Positions 22,027 through 34,072 of a stretch of DNA of 64,000 nt are shown one piece after another. The position numbers and the translations under genes were made by a program. This DNA is from Syngnathus acus. Taxonomy: Eukaryota > Chordata > Actinopteri > Syngnathiformes > Syngnathidae. The notes under the pieces are model-generated. The model worked only from the letters and a program-made list of their open reading frames with translations. It did no database searches and was not told the origin of the DNA. The DNA lies in the NCBI RefSeq assembly GCF_901709675.1, contig NC_051089.1, positions 21,057,508 through 21,121,507 on the forward strand. Direction: 5' to 3'. The first letter of the stretch is position 1. Every line of letters starts with the position of its first letter.

Positions 22027-22862
22027 CAGTGGTTCCCAAAGTGGGCGGTACCGCCCCCCTGGGGGCGGTGGAAAGATCTGGGGGGGCGGTGAGGAAGAAA
22101 GGGGCGGTAGGGGGGCGGCAGTCGATTTGTACACAACACGCCGCTCTGGCCCAGTCAGATCTGACAGCATAGACTACAAAAGCAAAAACTCAGATTTGTA
22201 ATTTCAAGCTTGTAATGTTCAGAATATTATCTTATAATAAAAACCGCATTCTGGCGGTCAACATCATCTTGAGTTCAAGTCAACATGAAATTGGGGACTC
22301 GCCAGAACGCGCCGTGTTGTGTTGAGCTGGTTAGGGCAGTGGTCCCCAACCACCGGGCCGCGGACCGGTACCGGTCCGTGGGTCACTTGGTACCGGGCCG
22401 CCAAGCCGCACAGATTTTTTTTTTTATCGACGATCAATTAATTCAGGTCAAGACACTCGTCCCGGTCACGTGACATGTTTCCCCAGTCGAGCCCGCAAAG
22501 CTAATATGTGGCGACAGGCTAACTAACCAGGCAGTGAAGCATTCAAAACTGCTTCAACACATGGAGACCAAGCATCCTGCAATAAAAGACAAACCTTAAA
22601 TCACTTCGGGTGTCATTGTCTCCGATTACGTCTAGATGGGACCGGCTCGTTTCTGAGAAACAAACTCAGTGCTCCCACTAATTCAACGTAATGGTAATGA
22701 TATTATAAATGTATTATTTATTTATTTATTTATATAAATGCATTATTTATTTATATAAATGTATTATTTATTTATATAAATGCCTTGGGGGGGGGGGGGG
22801 GCGCTAGGAATTCACTGGGGAGCCAAAGGGGGCGCCAGCCTGCAAAAGTTTGGGAACCACTG
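22027..22862. mobile_element. hAT element with 8-bp duplication, containing a second hAT relic
   Basis: The ends CAGTGGTTCCCAAAGT and TTTGGGAACCACTG are flanked by an exact 8-bp duplication GGCTAAAC (22019-22026, 22863-22870), which sister copies of the host element show once. Inside, a second hAT-type end (CAGTGGTCCCCAACCACCGG, about 22336) begins a decayed copy with a BED-finger coding relic. Near the right end are a G-run and short AT-rich repeats. Confidence 0.9.
22500..22600 (+). pseudogene. hAT BED zinc-finger relic
   Basis: The plus strand reads ICGDRLTNQAV, then KHSKLLQHMETKHPAIKDKP. This is the C-terminal half of a BED zinc finger (a cysteine, then His-Xn-His in LLQHMETKH) as in hAT-Charlie/ZBED transposases. 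Only about 35 codons survive. Confidence 0.7.
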
Positions 22863-24170
22863 GGCTAAACGATAGGTATGCTAACGTGACATAAACACAA
22901 ACTAAGAGCTGAGAACGGCCCTGACGTAAAATTCAGAGTTATTCAAAAAACTATTACATAAATAACACGTTAATAAAACCATCTGTGTCACTCCAATTCA
23001 TTAAATCCATCAATCGTCCTTTGTCAACAATGCGTGCGCGCCGCTGACGGCTCTTGCACTTCAAAATATTCCACAGGCCCATATAACGATATATAAATTA
23101 TATATCAAATAACTATTATATAAGCAATAATGTTATCAAACCATCTGTGCACTCTAAATCATTAAATCCATCGATCAAATTCCTCGTCCTTTGTCAACAA
23201 CGCCGCGCGTGCGTGCGCCCTGACGTCAGCCTCGTCGTTATTCCACAGATCTACGATATAACTATATTGTAGCGTTAACAAAGTTCAAGGAAAGACGTGG
23301 GTTTGGTAAACGGCTCTTTATTTAACAAAACAAACTTCCAGGCGTGTGGCGGTGTGGACTTCCAGCCACGGAAATGGAAGAGAGCTCCATAGAATAGGAC
23401 CGGGCGTGCGTAAAAGCCATGACCGAGCCCCATCCACCGTCCCCGGACAGCCACCCGGCCGAGCGCCGGCCCTCGACTTCCATCCACGGAGGTGAAAGAC
23501 AGCTCGGTAGAGTAGGACCGGGCGTGCGTAAAAGCATTGTCCGAGCCCCATCCACCGTCCCTGGACAGCCACCCGGCCGAGCGCCGGCCCCCGACTTCAA
23601 TCCACGGAAGTGAAAGAGAGCTCCGTCGAGTCAATCTTTGTCCTTTATGTAAACAACGCCGCGTCGCGCTGCTGACGTCGCGCTGCTGACCGCGACGTCG
23701 CGCTGCTGACCGCGACGTCGCGCTGCTGACGTCACTTGAAATTCAAATTACAGTAATCCCTTGCTACATTGCGGTTCGTTTATCGCGGTTTCATTTATTT
23801 TTTTTTGAAATTTTTTGAAAAAAAACACATATAAGTCGCTCCTGAGTATAAGTCGCCCCCCCACCCAAACTATGAAAAAAACCGCGACTTATAGTCCGAA
23901 AATTACGGTAGATAAAATTCATACCCAGACATTTGTAAAAGATGGAGAGGGGAAAGGCAATTGGCCTGGACGACATTCCAGTGACAGCATGGAACTATCA
24001 AGGAGAGATGGCAGGGGAGATTCTTAAAAAACGAGAAGATTCCCGAAAGAAGTGGAAGATGAGAAAGAAAATGTGAGAGAAAAATACATAAACAAATAAC
24101 GAAATACCTACATACATATATACATGCATATAACAGACAGACATCAAACGATCGCCCATTCGGTCACTCA

Positions 24171-24245
24171 GTCATTTGGTCTCGGTCATTCTGTCACTCG
24201 GTCACTCAGTCACTCAGTCACTCAGTCACTCAGTCACTCAGTCAC

Positions 24246-24283
<38 letters not shown>

Positions 24284-24293
24284 TCTCACTCGC
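24171..24293. repeat. (GTCACTCA)n and (ATCA)n tandem repeats
   Basis: Imperfect GTCACTCA units pass into about nine ATCA units. A simple-sequence tract. Confidence 0.95.
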
Positions 24294-24418
24294 TCACAAG
24301 TGTTAACTAATTTGTAATAATATTGCAAGCAGTTTAAACTCTATTGGTATATGTGAATGTCCATATCAGTTCTATCAAATTCTAATCCTACTTTACCTTT
24401 GTATAAGGCACAGGTATC

Positions 24419-24724
24419 AAACTCAAGGCCCTGGGGCCAGCTGCAGCCAGGCACATCATTTTATGTGGCCCGCGAAGACAAATTGTGCTTCATATTCATG
24501 TGTCATTACTAGAATTGTCTTCACTTTTAATAATATTTTATTTTTAAATATTAGACCAGTTTTTACTTGTCTGATTTGAAAACGAGTTACTTGTCAGTTT
24601 GTTTTGTAGCTTAAGCTGTATATAATAGGAGGTGCTCATACATTTATTTGGGGTGACAGTCATAACGGCCCTCCAAAAGAAGCTATGACTACAATGCGGC
24701 CAGTGAAAAAATTTGACACCCCTG
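24419..24724. mobile_element. hAT MITE, 306 bp
   Basis: The ends are CACAGGTATCAAACTC and, on the right, ATTTGACACCCCTG, flanked by an exact 8-bp duplication GTATAAGG (24411-24418, 24725-24732). It has no coding capacity. Confidence 0.85.
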
Positions 24725-24732
24725 GTATAAGG

Positions 24733-26222
24733 GATAGCCTTTTCAAAGTATAGTCATCGTAATTTATTCAATCTGTTGTTTTACTAACATTTAATCATTG
24801 ATCAATCACGTATCTTAAATCATGCTTTTCCTCCTTTGAAGCGACTATGTACTTCAAACCCAAACGCCACCATTTTATGGGGAAAAAATTTGTTGAATCT
24901 ATTTGTTTTCGACATAATACTCCTGCAGTCGTCTTAAATTTGTTCAATTTATCAATCCCTTCCGTTGTTTATCCTGCAAATGAATCACGTGAATAATGTG
25001 TTATTCAAATTTTAACGTTCATAAGTTATCCACCTGTTCCCAATTCGTTTTTAGTCTGTATGTTATTGTTCCAATTTCTTTACATTTAATACTCTCCCAC
25101 CTATTTGATCCTATCTTGTAAAGGTCTACAATTTATTCTAAGCTATTTTAAAACTCTCCACACTTGTTACCAGGCTTTGGCTCCATTTCACGATGTTGTC
25201 TCCCATTCACTTCATTTCTGCCGAGCTGTTTCTTCTCCTCCGTCTAGCATGTTGAAGACTTAAAAACCATCAAATCTGAAAACACTCACTTTTTTTTTTT
25301 TTCCTTTTTTTCTCCCCCTTTTGACACATTCTAAAAAATGTGGCACTATGGTTAAAAGTAAAAATAACAATGTCCATGGTAACATACCCATCGCCAGCTG
25401 GACTTCGGTGTACCTCCAGATGCCATCCTGGCCTGGAGTCACCAATTCTCAGTCCCTGAAACTCGACTGGCAGCCTCTCACATGGCTGTATGAACAAAAG
25501 CCATCACCCTCCTGTAGCTGTGCATGCAGCTCTCCGCACAATAAACATCCATAATACCAAAAAATAAAATTCATAATGATAAACAAAAAATAATCCACAC
25601 CCGGGCGCATGTCAAACGTATGAAATTGAAAACTGGAGCCTGCCGAGCCTGTCCTGAAAACGATCACATTTACAAACTCATTATGAAAAGCAAGGGGTTA
25701 GTTGTTAATGCATGTTCACAGACATGACACAAAATTCTCCAAGACTGCAGTTGACAACCTGCAAAGTAAACACGAGTTTAACAAATAAAGCACAATCTGC
25801 TCCCTGGGTTGCTGTTAGAGGCTGCCATACAATTAGGTAAAACATCAAAACAAAGCAAGTCATCACAACTTCCGTCACATACATTTCGTCACACTGTCAG
25901 GTAAGTCCAGAGTTGTTGTCATACACTGTCTTGGCTCAGAGTCTCGATTGTCAATGCTGGTATAGTCACGTCTGGTCATAATCTTGAATTGGGCCTTCTC
26001 CATTGAATTCTTTTGTTGTCAATGGTGCCCCAGAGTAATCCTAAACCCATATTTAGTCCAAAATTAGCCCCGATCAATCTTGCTTTTTCAAATCTGTAGT
26101 ATCTTTATATTTTTCAGGTGAGAGGAATGTTATCCTCTGCTGTGATCACATCACCCCAACTTTGAATCATGTTAACCATTCACAATACACAAACACCACA
26201 AGCACAGACTTGACATTCATAC
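24733..26222. other. interior of the 13.4-kb LTR element, no gene seen
   Basis: AT-rich sequence with no retroviral motif. A minus-strand segment at 25270-25670 has short open frames (up to 75 codons) with no recognised product. Confidence 0.5.
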
Positions 26223-26227
26223 ACCAT

Positions 26228-26794
26228 TGTTGGGAAAAATATACTTTTTATCATTGGATTCTATGTATCTACTCGTGTGCAAGTCTTCTACAGGATGTGA
26301 CATTTTGACCTCGTGATGTTGACTTGGAAGCAGATGGCTGGCTAAGGAGCGCATGTTTGGAGTCACGAGCCGCGCTATACAATAAGCCCCATTTCTATTT
26401 CTCTTAAACAGGACATGAGGTTGTCGTGCGATAGCTGAAGCAGACAAAGGTCCTATTTAAGTGGAGGTCATGAGAACGCCACAGGCGTATCCGTCCCATA
26501 GGCATTAGGACTACGTCTTTCTCCTAGCTAAAGTCATGAGCTGACCATACCGCTTCTGTCCGAGATAGTATCTTGTGCTGTGGAATGTCCTTCCTGTCTA
26601 AAGAAGCTATGCATTCATGTACACTTGCCCCATTGTTTGTTCCTCAATAAAAGGCACGACCAAACTGAGGGAAGGCGCGGATCTCAGCCACACTCGCTGT
26701 GTGTCTGGGTCGCCCTTCTGCAGAAGTCGCTTGCCATCGAAGACATATCCCGCCTCTGTGAGATTCTGTTCAGATAAATGTTGTGAACCCAACA
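26228..26794 (+). mobile_element. solo LTR, 567 bp, ERV-like
   Basis: It starts TGTTGGG and ends CCCAACA, with 7-bp perfect inverted termini, and is flanked by an exact 5-bp duplication ACCAT (26223-26227, 26795-26799). A TATTTAAG box at 26454 and AATAAAA at about 26646 fit a promoter and poly(A) signal in the U3-R-U5 order. It is unrelated to the 1.2-kb LTRs around it. No internal region or partner is present. Confidence 0.82.
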
Positions 26795-26799
26795 ACCAT

Positions 26800-29700
26800 T
26801 ACAGACAAACTGTCATCCCACAACACACACATAAAAACATACAATATTAAATTGTAAAAGGAACCATCCCTACTCAAAATTTTCTCCTCAATTAAAATTT
26901 CCCTTTTTTATTTTAAATCCAAAATTAATATCTAATTGTCTGGTCTCCTGTCCTCTCATCGTTTGCCAATATGCAGAATGCTAGAACATGATTTAACTCC
27001 CCATTTAGTTTGCTCACATCTCACACTTAGACTATTTGACACTTTGTGTTGAGCTGTAACTTCAATATTTCCACCTTCCCATATTTCTTCCACTAAACAG
27101 TTCCATTTTGCTTTCAGTTTAAATTCATCCCTCCAAATAACTACCTCTGGCAAAGAACCAAAAAATTATAGAGCACTCCCTTTTACTGTTACCTAGTTCC
27201 TTCATTCATCTCCTCACAAGCATTACTGACCCTCCTAAAAAATAATGATACTAAAAATAATGTTTAAAAAAAAAAAAAACAATATACACAGCTTCCTCCT
27301 GCCACTTACACTATCACCTTGAAGATTATCGTTCTCATTTTTGTTGATGCCAATTCTTAGAATTAAAAAGAAATGCTTACTCTTGATAATGGAGTCACGC
27401 TATATCACAAATTTTGAAAACCTTCTTCCACGTTCCCCCTTTGTACCTATCAAAACCAATTAGAAATATTTTTGCTGTCATGATCATCATTGTGGCCTTC
27501 ACACATATTGTTCCTGTACTTTAAATTGTCAATTTTTGTACATTTGAAGCCCTTTGAGACTTGCTTGTGGGCTATATAAATAAACTTGACTTGCCTTGAC
27601 TTTATTATTATTCAACTTCTTCTGCATTCTCTTTTTTATTTATTTATTCTTTTTTTTTTTTTTTTTTAGTTTAACTACTTCTACGAATTCATCTGATTCA
27701 CTTCATTCCACTTTTAACACATTCCAAATATTCATGCCAAATATTCTAAATATTTACGGTTTTCGAGAAATTTACAAATTTTAAGCCAATATTTCACCAT
27801 TCATTCTTCATGGCACATTCAATATTTCTCGTTTTCTTCCACATAATTCCTCCAATTCACCTTCTTTCACTTTCTATATTAAAATTTCACATTTTCACTT
27901 TTAACATTGCGGTAAAATTTTGCAAAATTTCCTTTTTCCCTTCTAATTTCTAATAAAAAAATGTTTTTTTTCTCACTGACTCAACCCATTTCAATTTTTT
28001 TTTTTTTTTTTTTTAACTGTTCATCTTATGCCTACCTATTCCAAAACTTCCCTCTTGTGAACAATTTCAATTTTTCAACTTTAAAATTCACGCCCAATTT
28101 TACAAAATTCTTTCTATATTTTCATCCATTTTCTGACCAATTTAACACATTCCAAATTTAAACATAATCTTGTAGCATTCCCCGAATTTTTATTCAGCCT
28201 CTTCGCTTTCACACGCAATTTCTACAGAAATTACAAATTCTAGTTATTATTGTTAGTCCTCCGTGACCCTCGTAAAGACAAGCCGCACCAGTAATGGATG
28301 GATGGATGGATTGTTAATCCTAACCCCAAGTGCCTATCATAAATTGCCATTTAAATCAATTGTCGCAAGGGTCATGTCATTGTATTTGTTATTCAAAGCC
28401 CTACTGTATTCTTTTTTAATTAAGTAGTGCCCTGTATTACTATTTTGCTGACTATACAGAATTCCAACTTTCTTATGGCCCCTCACCCCTTCAAGCTCAA
28501 ATATGCATCCTATAAATCAGTCGCAGTTGATGTGTATTTAAATTCTGTCGTTTTGATGAAGGTCACTTAAGTTTAGCAATTCAGCCTTCTTTTGCCCGAA
28601 TCCAAATTTTCACCGGTCCAATTATAAAATTTCATTATTTCAATCAGATTCATTATGTCTTTGAAATGCTATGTTACATATAGAAATTTATGATTCAAAT
28701 GATTTAATTTCTATCGATCAATGTACACTTTGCAAAGTTTCTGATCACGCTGTCGTATGATTTGTTATTATTAGTGCATCTTCACTGTCCATATCGATGT
28801 ATTTTGTTTTTTATCCCCGTTTCAATGTCAATAAGCAGCCTTATTATTCCCTCTTTTATCAAAACTCCTCAGTTATGTCCGCCCCAGCATCCAAACACAC
28901 TTCCATCCCTTTTGTCCCATACTCCACCAACTTTGTAATGCTTCAGCAGTCTTTAGCAATGTGTCCAGTTTGACTTCATGTGCCTCGTGCAAGTCTTTAG
29001 CAGCCTCTCCTCTTAGATTCTCATGATGATGATTCAGGGCTGGATTGTCCGCCATTCTCAAATGCGGCCATCTTGTCTTTGTTCTTTCAGTCCATTTTCT
29101 TTTTGATCTGCAACAGTGTGTATTCCACCAACTGTATGGTTCTTGTCCTGTGAAGAGCTGTGCTTGCCCCCTTCAAGCATGACAACAGCTCCTGGTGTTC
29201 TCCCAAAGGTCAAAGGTGTCTCATGACCAGGGACAGTCCTCTGTTGATTTTGAGACAGCCAGTGGAGTACGAGGACTCAGTTCAGGACTTGTGCCACGCG
29301 CTAGGGCAGAAGACCCTGGGACACAAATTTCACAAAACTATCTTCGTGTTATCAGTCTTCCTGTGTAGTATTTGTTCCTTACACCCCAAATCTTCCTATT
29401 AACATTTTGTCTCCTATCAGTTGCGCACACTCATCATCTTACTATCAAGCCGCCCTTATCAAATGCTTTTTTTTTCTCTGAGTAATCCATCCACCCTATC
29501 TATTAACACAGCTAAAATCCTCGTTCCAGTGTTTATCATCAAATAAAGTTCCGAAACCCTTCGTATTAAACTGTAATGTAATTTAGCATTCTATCAACAT
29601 GGTTGTATATGCGGTGAATGTTATTGTTCAATCTATAGGTCATACAGCGCCTGCGTTCCAAATATGACACTCCTCCTTTATTTACCATCTCATAAGTTAT

Positions 29701-31330
29701 TGTTGTCAGCAGCGCTAAATGATAGTGCTTGAAAGTGAATGTCTTATGCCCAATTTAAAACACATGCCACATTTGAGCTGGTATTTATTCATTTATTTAT
29801 TTGCCATCCTCATGTTTGCTGGCATATGTCAGAATTAAAATGTAATTTTGCTTTTAATTTTAAGTCTTTCTGAATTGCTATATCCTTACTGCACAGAGAT
29901 AAACTGTTAAATATATCTTTAAAACCAAACAAAAACAATCTATGCTCCTGCACAGACTCTTAAAAGTGGCACCCAAATGCCAGATTACAAATCAAACCTC
30001 CTCCTTCACTCTCACATTTTTTGATAAAACAGTCTACTTATCTAGACACTGTCATCACGTACTAAATAATGGCCTCCAAATATAATGTTGTTGCTGTGGT
30101 CCCTCAAAACATGTGACTAGAATTTGGACAATTATTAACCCCCCTCAATTGATCAATTATCTCCTCACTAAATTCCTAGCCTGTTAACCTATCTGCATAA
30201 AGAAGACATTTACAATGCAGGCGATAAGAGAATAACAAGGAACACCTGAACCCTAACCCAAGAACACAAAGAAAACATAACAATAAACAAAATAAACCCA
30301 AGTACTCCAAATATTTCCTCATTAAAATTTTAGCCTTTTTGTGCAGAGCACCATTGATTTCTCATCATTGACCTAATTTTATCCTTAATTTAATCCCAAT
30401 CACGAATGCCCCCTGCTTAATACTTTACTTGGTGTTCTTTTAATAAAAAGTGCCCCCTTGCAATGTCGTTTTTATTTGTTGTTGTTTTTTTTAACTCTAA
30501 GTGATTCAAATCTTTGATTTATTCTTACATGTAACCACCTTGTATAGTCTAATGTCCTAATCGATCAATAATTCCTCCTAAGTGTAACATCTGCAATCAC
30601 AATTTAATTTTATCCAATTCTACAATGTATATGTTCTCTCTTATTCTCACATTTTTTATGAGGGTTGGGCACTCTCCTCGTTGGACCAGTTTCTGCCCAC
30701 AACCCTCAGACTATTCTATAATTTCTAATTTTTACATTTAACAATGCAAATCTGATAAACCATTGTCTAGCACACCGTTTTCATGCACCATTTTAACCCA
30801 ATTCCATCATTTATAACAAACTGATACACAAAGACAAACATAGATAACACACGGGCCCACAACATAGACATGACAATCTTCCCAGTTGATGACAAGGGGG
30901 GGGGGGGGGGGCAACCGAAGTGTGGAGAGCGTCGCCACTACCACGTCGCACAATGCAACCCCCCACCTCTGTCCAGAATATGCATTTGTGCCCACCTGAC
31001 CGTTTGGTCCAAACTTTAGAGCCGCACCCTTTTGAAAACAAAAATGGTTATAGTATAACCCCACCACACAATGGGTTATAACCTTCATGCTAATTATATA
31101 TACATTCTTTATCAAATTCTTGTTAAGTCATTTTTCTGACTCCAACTCACATGCCAAATAAAAAATCAACAATTTTATACAAATCAACTTATTGTTCTTC
31201 ATGAACCACAAATCATCACTTCCACCCCATGAACAGCAGCACCACAACTAATCACTCACTTCTCCAGCTCCGTCGCTGTCCCATCTGACAGTCAAGCCTG
31301 CTTTCCACACAATATCATCATAGACACACT
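26800..31330. other. interior of the 13.4-kb LTR element, LINE tails and low-complexity
   Basis: AT-rich, no recognised gene. At 27545-27602 a LINE/SINE-type 3' tail (TTTGAGACTTGCTTGTGG, then AATAAACTTGACTTG) is visible. At 28257-28310 there is a 5'-truncated tail ending in (ATGG)n. Long T runs lie at 27650-27668 and 27995-28013, and a G run at 30895-30911. Confidence 0.55.
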
Positions 31331-31667
31331 TCAACAATTATGTAGCGACCTGGTTAACCCAGTTACCCTTCGCCCTAGACAACAATATAAGTCTCTAAGG
31401 TCGCACTATTGAGGTCGCCAGGCATCCGTCCTGCTATATCAGCGATGCCTTCACCTTTTTTTTTTTTTTTTTTTTTTTTCACGAGTCCCCGACTCGTATT
31501 GGTGGCCTGGCCGATCCAATCAACCCTGACCTTAGGCAACAGTACAAAGTCCCTAAGCGTCTACTATTGAGGCCACTCCGGTGCCCATATGCTAGCCATT
31601 GGCATCCCACAAGTTCCACGGTGTGAGTTTCCTTCGCTGATCAGACGAAGTCCTCACCACCTTTGAT

Positions 31668-32040
31668 TGATTGATTGATTGAATATTTATTGGTCCCCAG
31701 GGGTGGGGAAATTCAGGCCCCAGCAGTATCCACACCACAGAATGGGTATACAAAAGACACACAGATGGCATGAGCGCAACTCAATAACTCTCATAAGGCT
31801 GCCACACAACGGCGCCACAAAGAAAGTCAGAAAGTGCTCAAGATAAAAGCAATCAAAGCAAAACAAAGCTAAAAGACAAAGGAAAAAAGTAACAGCGGCC
31901 AACCAGCACCCCCAATACAAGAGAACACCCCAAAACACACAAAATAGCCTCCACGGGGTCCATCGACAGGTGTAAGGGCAGTCCAGTTCAACGGCGCCCA
32001 ATGGACCGTGGTCGTGAATCGGTGAAAACATCACAAAACG
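31668..32040 (-). mobile_element. LINE 3' end with (TCAA)n tail
   Basis: On the minus strand a 115-codon open frame (32034-31687) ends GLNFPTPGDQ, followed by AATAAATATTCAATCAATCAATC. A tail of this type ends several fish L2/CR1 LINEs. It is 5'-truncated and I cannot assign a family. Confidence 0.5.
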
Positions 32041-32293
32041 TCACTTTTTCACCAGTTCCCATACAAGCATAAATGTAGTATATACAACCACAATTCCTGA
32101 ACACAGAGCTAAAATGATTAATTTTTCATTTTAATTTTACTCCGCTTTCACTCCACAATATTGCTGAACTGGGAGATTTTATTGAAAAAAAAGGTTTCCC
32201 CCTTACCTTTTGTGTTGATCGGACTGCAATATTGTTGAGCAAGAGCGGAGATGGAAGAATCCTTCCTGGAGCATGCACTTTCCCTTCTGAAGA

Positions 32294-32314
32294 AATCACG
32301 TCGGATGGTCACCA
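32294..32314 (-). promoter_or_regulatory. primer-binding site, tRNA-Trp-like
   Basis: Two bases inside the right LTR the minus strand reads TGGTGACC, then AT, then CCGACGTGATT. Apart from the two extra bases this complements the 3' end of vertebrate tRNA-Trp (PBS TGGTGACCCCGACGTGATT), the primer of avian sarcoma-leukosis viruses. It fixes the element's orientation. Confidence 0.75.
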
Positions 32315-32316
32315 TT

Positions 32317-33516
32317 TGTTGGATTTTGTCCACAATTTAGGGAGCGCGCTATCTGCGCCTCACGGCAAAAGCCATTGCCAATCACCTGTTATCCAATTTA
32401 CTCACTGCGTGCTCGTTTGATTTCTTCAGATTTAGGAAAATGCTAAGACACTGGAGCAGAAATTAGACTTACACAGGTTGGTTGAGTTCAATCACAATTC
32501 TTGTTAAGAAAGCTCTGTTTTCAGGAAAGTACAATACAGCGCTGGGCCTTTCAAGAGCAGAAAGTCTCCATTCAGAAAAGGCAACGTTCAAGGTTCTTTG
32601 GTCAGCTTATATTCAGTTGCACAGGCCGGTGTGGGGCGAGTTTGATGGGTGATGAGTCGTTGGGGTGGGGCGAGTTCGCAGTAGAGTTTGATTCAATGGG
32701 AGTGGGTGCTGATTATGGGCGATTCGGTGTGTGTGGGGGCTGTTGTCTTCCATCCCGTCTTTTCGGCCTTGGCGATCATCTTTGGCCGAGTCCTTGGCCG
32801 ACTCCCTCTGGCACCTGCTGGTCTTTATCTCCAAGTGACCTTCCTGTAAACATTCTCCTCCATCCTTGCACATATACTGTCGTACCTCATCCATTCGTCA
32901 TTCTTTCAATTTTGTCATTTTGTACGGAATTATGTGAGCTTCTGGCTGTGACATCATCAATTTATTAATGTTCCCTGACTGTGCAAAGTTTGTTCTCACC
33001 ACTTACCAAGTTTTTGTTTGTTTGTTCTTTTGATACTCCATGTCTTTGCTTACGTCATTATATTCTCAGTTTAATCATGCTTCCAACCACATCCCCTCTT
33101 TGTTAGGCAAAATATCTCCCTCTGTGCAGAACGTTCAGTAGTAATCGAAAAGCTGGCGTCTAGCATTAGTCAAAACATAAGATACAATCAAGTACTGAAC
33201 ATTTTTAGACGACTTTGGCAGTGTCCGTGATTTAGAGAAAAAACATCAGGCATGCATTACACAGTTCCTTAAGGGTCATTAAGCTATTTAGGCAATATAT
33301 CAAAAAACATTTGTTATTTCACAGAAATACATATTGAATCGTGAAGTTGTAGCAAACTCTGTTATTATCTTATATCAAAGAATGTCTAGTTATGTCTTCT
33401 TTATTGGTTGACTACGTGAATATACTTGTCTGCTTATATACTTTATCCAAAGAGATGTGAGCGTATCTGTTATTGTGGCTAGGCGGGTTTTTTTGTTTTT
33501 TGACCCCATTCCTTCA
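32317..33516 (-). repeat. LTR, 5' copy in element orientation
   Basis: This 1200-bp LTR is about 99% identical to 20110-21307 by my visual count, with a 2-base length difference. Its outer end abuts the ATAC duplication and the N-terminal Tc1-C coding segment. Confidence 0.92.
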
Positions 33517-33517
33517 A

Positions 33518-33661
33518 TACTCCTTCCATTTCAATATAATTGCTTGCACAGTGCTCCTTGAGATGTTTAAAGCTTGGGAAATCTTTTTGTATCCAAATCC
33601 GGCTTTAAACTTCTCCACAACAGTATCTCGGACCTGCCTGGTGTGTTCCTTTGTCTTCATG
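33518..33661 (-). pseudogene. Tc1-C transposase, N-terminal 48 codons
   Basis: From ATG at about 33661 the minus strand reads MKTKEHTRQVRDTVVEKF, then GYKKISQALNISRSTVQAII and KWKEY. It is the first helix-turn-helix of the Tc1 DNA-binding domain. The frame continues at 20109 (QTTANL) once the LTR element is removed. Confidence 0.92.
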
Positions 33662-34072
33662 GTTCTCTCTGCGCTTTAAACAGAACCCTGAGACTATCAA
33701 AGAGCAGGTGCATTTATACGGAGACTTGATTACACACAGGTGCATTCTATTTATCATCATCAGTCATTTAGGACAACATTGGATCATTCAAAGATCCTCA
33801 CTGAACTTCTGGAGTGAGTTTGCTGCACTGAAAGTAAAGGGGCCGAATAATATTGCACGCCCCACTTTTCAGTTTTTTATTTGTTAAAAAAGTTTAAATT
33901 ATCCAATAAATTTCATTCCACTTCACGATTGTGTCCCACTTGTTGTTGATTCTTGACAAAAAATTTAAATTTTATATCTTTATGTTTGAAGCCTGAAATG
34001 TGGCGAAATGTTGAAAGGTTCAAGGGGGCCGAATACTTTCGCAAGGCACTGTATATATACACTGCTCAAAAC

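Larger units (their letters stand above)
21847..23908 (-). mobile_element. CCGTAATTTTCGG-family element, copy 4
   Basis: This is a complete copy in reverse orientation with TA flanks (21845-21846, 23909-23910). It contains the 118-bp modules, GC-rich repeat and pogo-like end in inverted order relative to copy 1. A hAT element (22027-22862) interrupts it. Confidence 0.9.
20110..33516 (-). mobile_element. 13.4-kb LTR retroelement without recognisable coding
   Basis: Two direct repeats of 1198 and 1200 bp (20110-21307, 32317-33516) start TGTTGG and end CTTCA. A 4-bp duplication ATAC flanks them (20106-20109, 33517-33520), and the Tc1-C transposase frame is restored when one copy is kept. The primer site lies inside the right LTR, so the element reads on the minus strand. 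The interior (21308-32316) shows no gag, protease, reverse transcriptase, integrase or env motif in any frame I could read. It contains other insertions: two solo LTRs, a CCGTAATTTTCGG element, a hAT MITE and LINE tails. The best description is a large non-autonomous LTR element. Confidence 0.85.
19010..34051 (-). mobile_element. Tc1/mariner element C, split by an LTR element
   Basis: The ends are inverted repeats of about 215 bp, starting CAGTGCCTTGCGAAAG and ending CTTTCGCAAGGCACTG, flanked by TA in a TATATATA run. The transposase gene is intact apart from one insertion, a 13.4-kb LTR element at 20110-33516. Without it the element would be about 1.6 kb. The next Tc1 element starts only 8 bp away, at 34060. 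Confidence 0.93.

Noticed and set aside
27596-28161. Leu/Phe-rich frames resembling a membrane protein
   Set aside because: Produced by poly-T tracts and AT-rich sequence; no signal of real coding.
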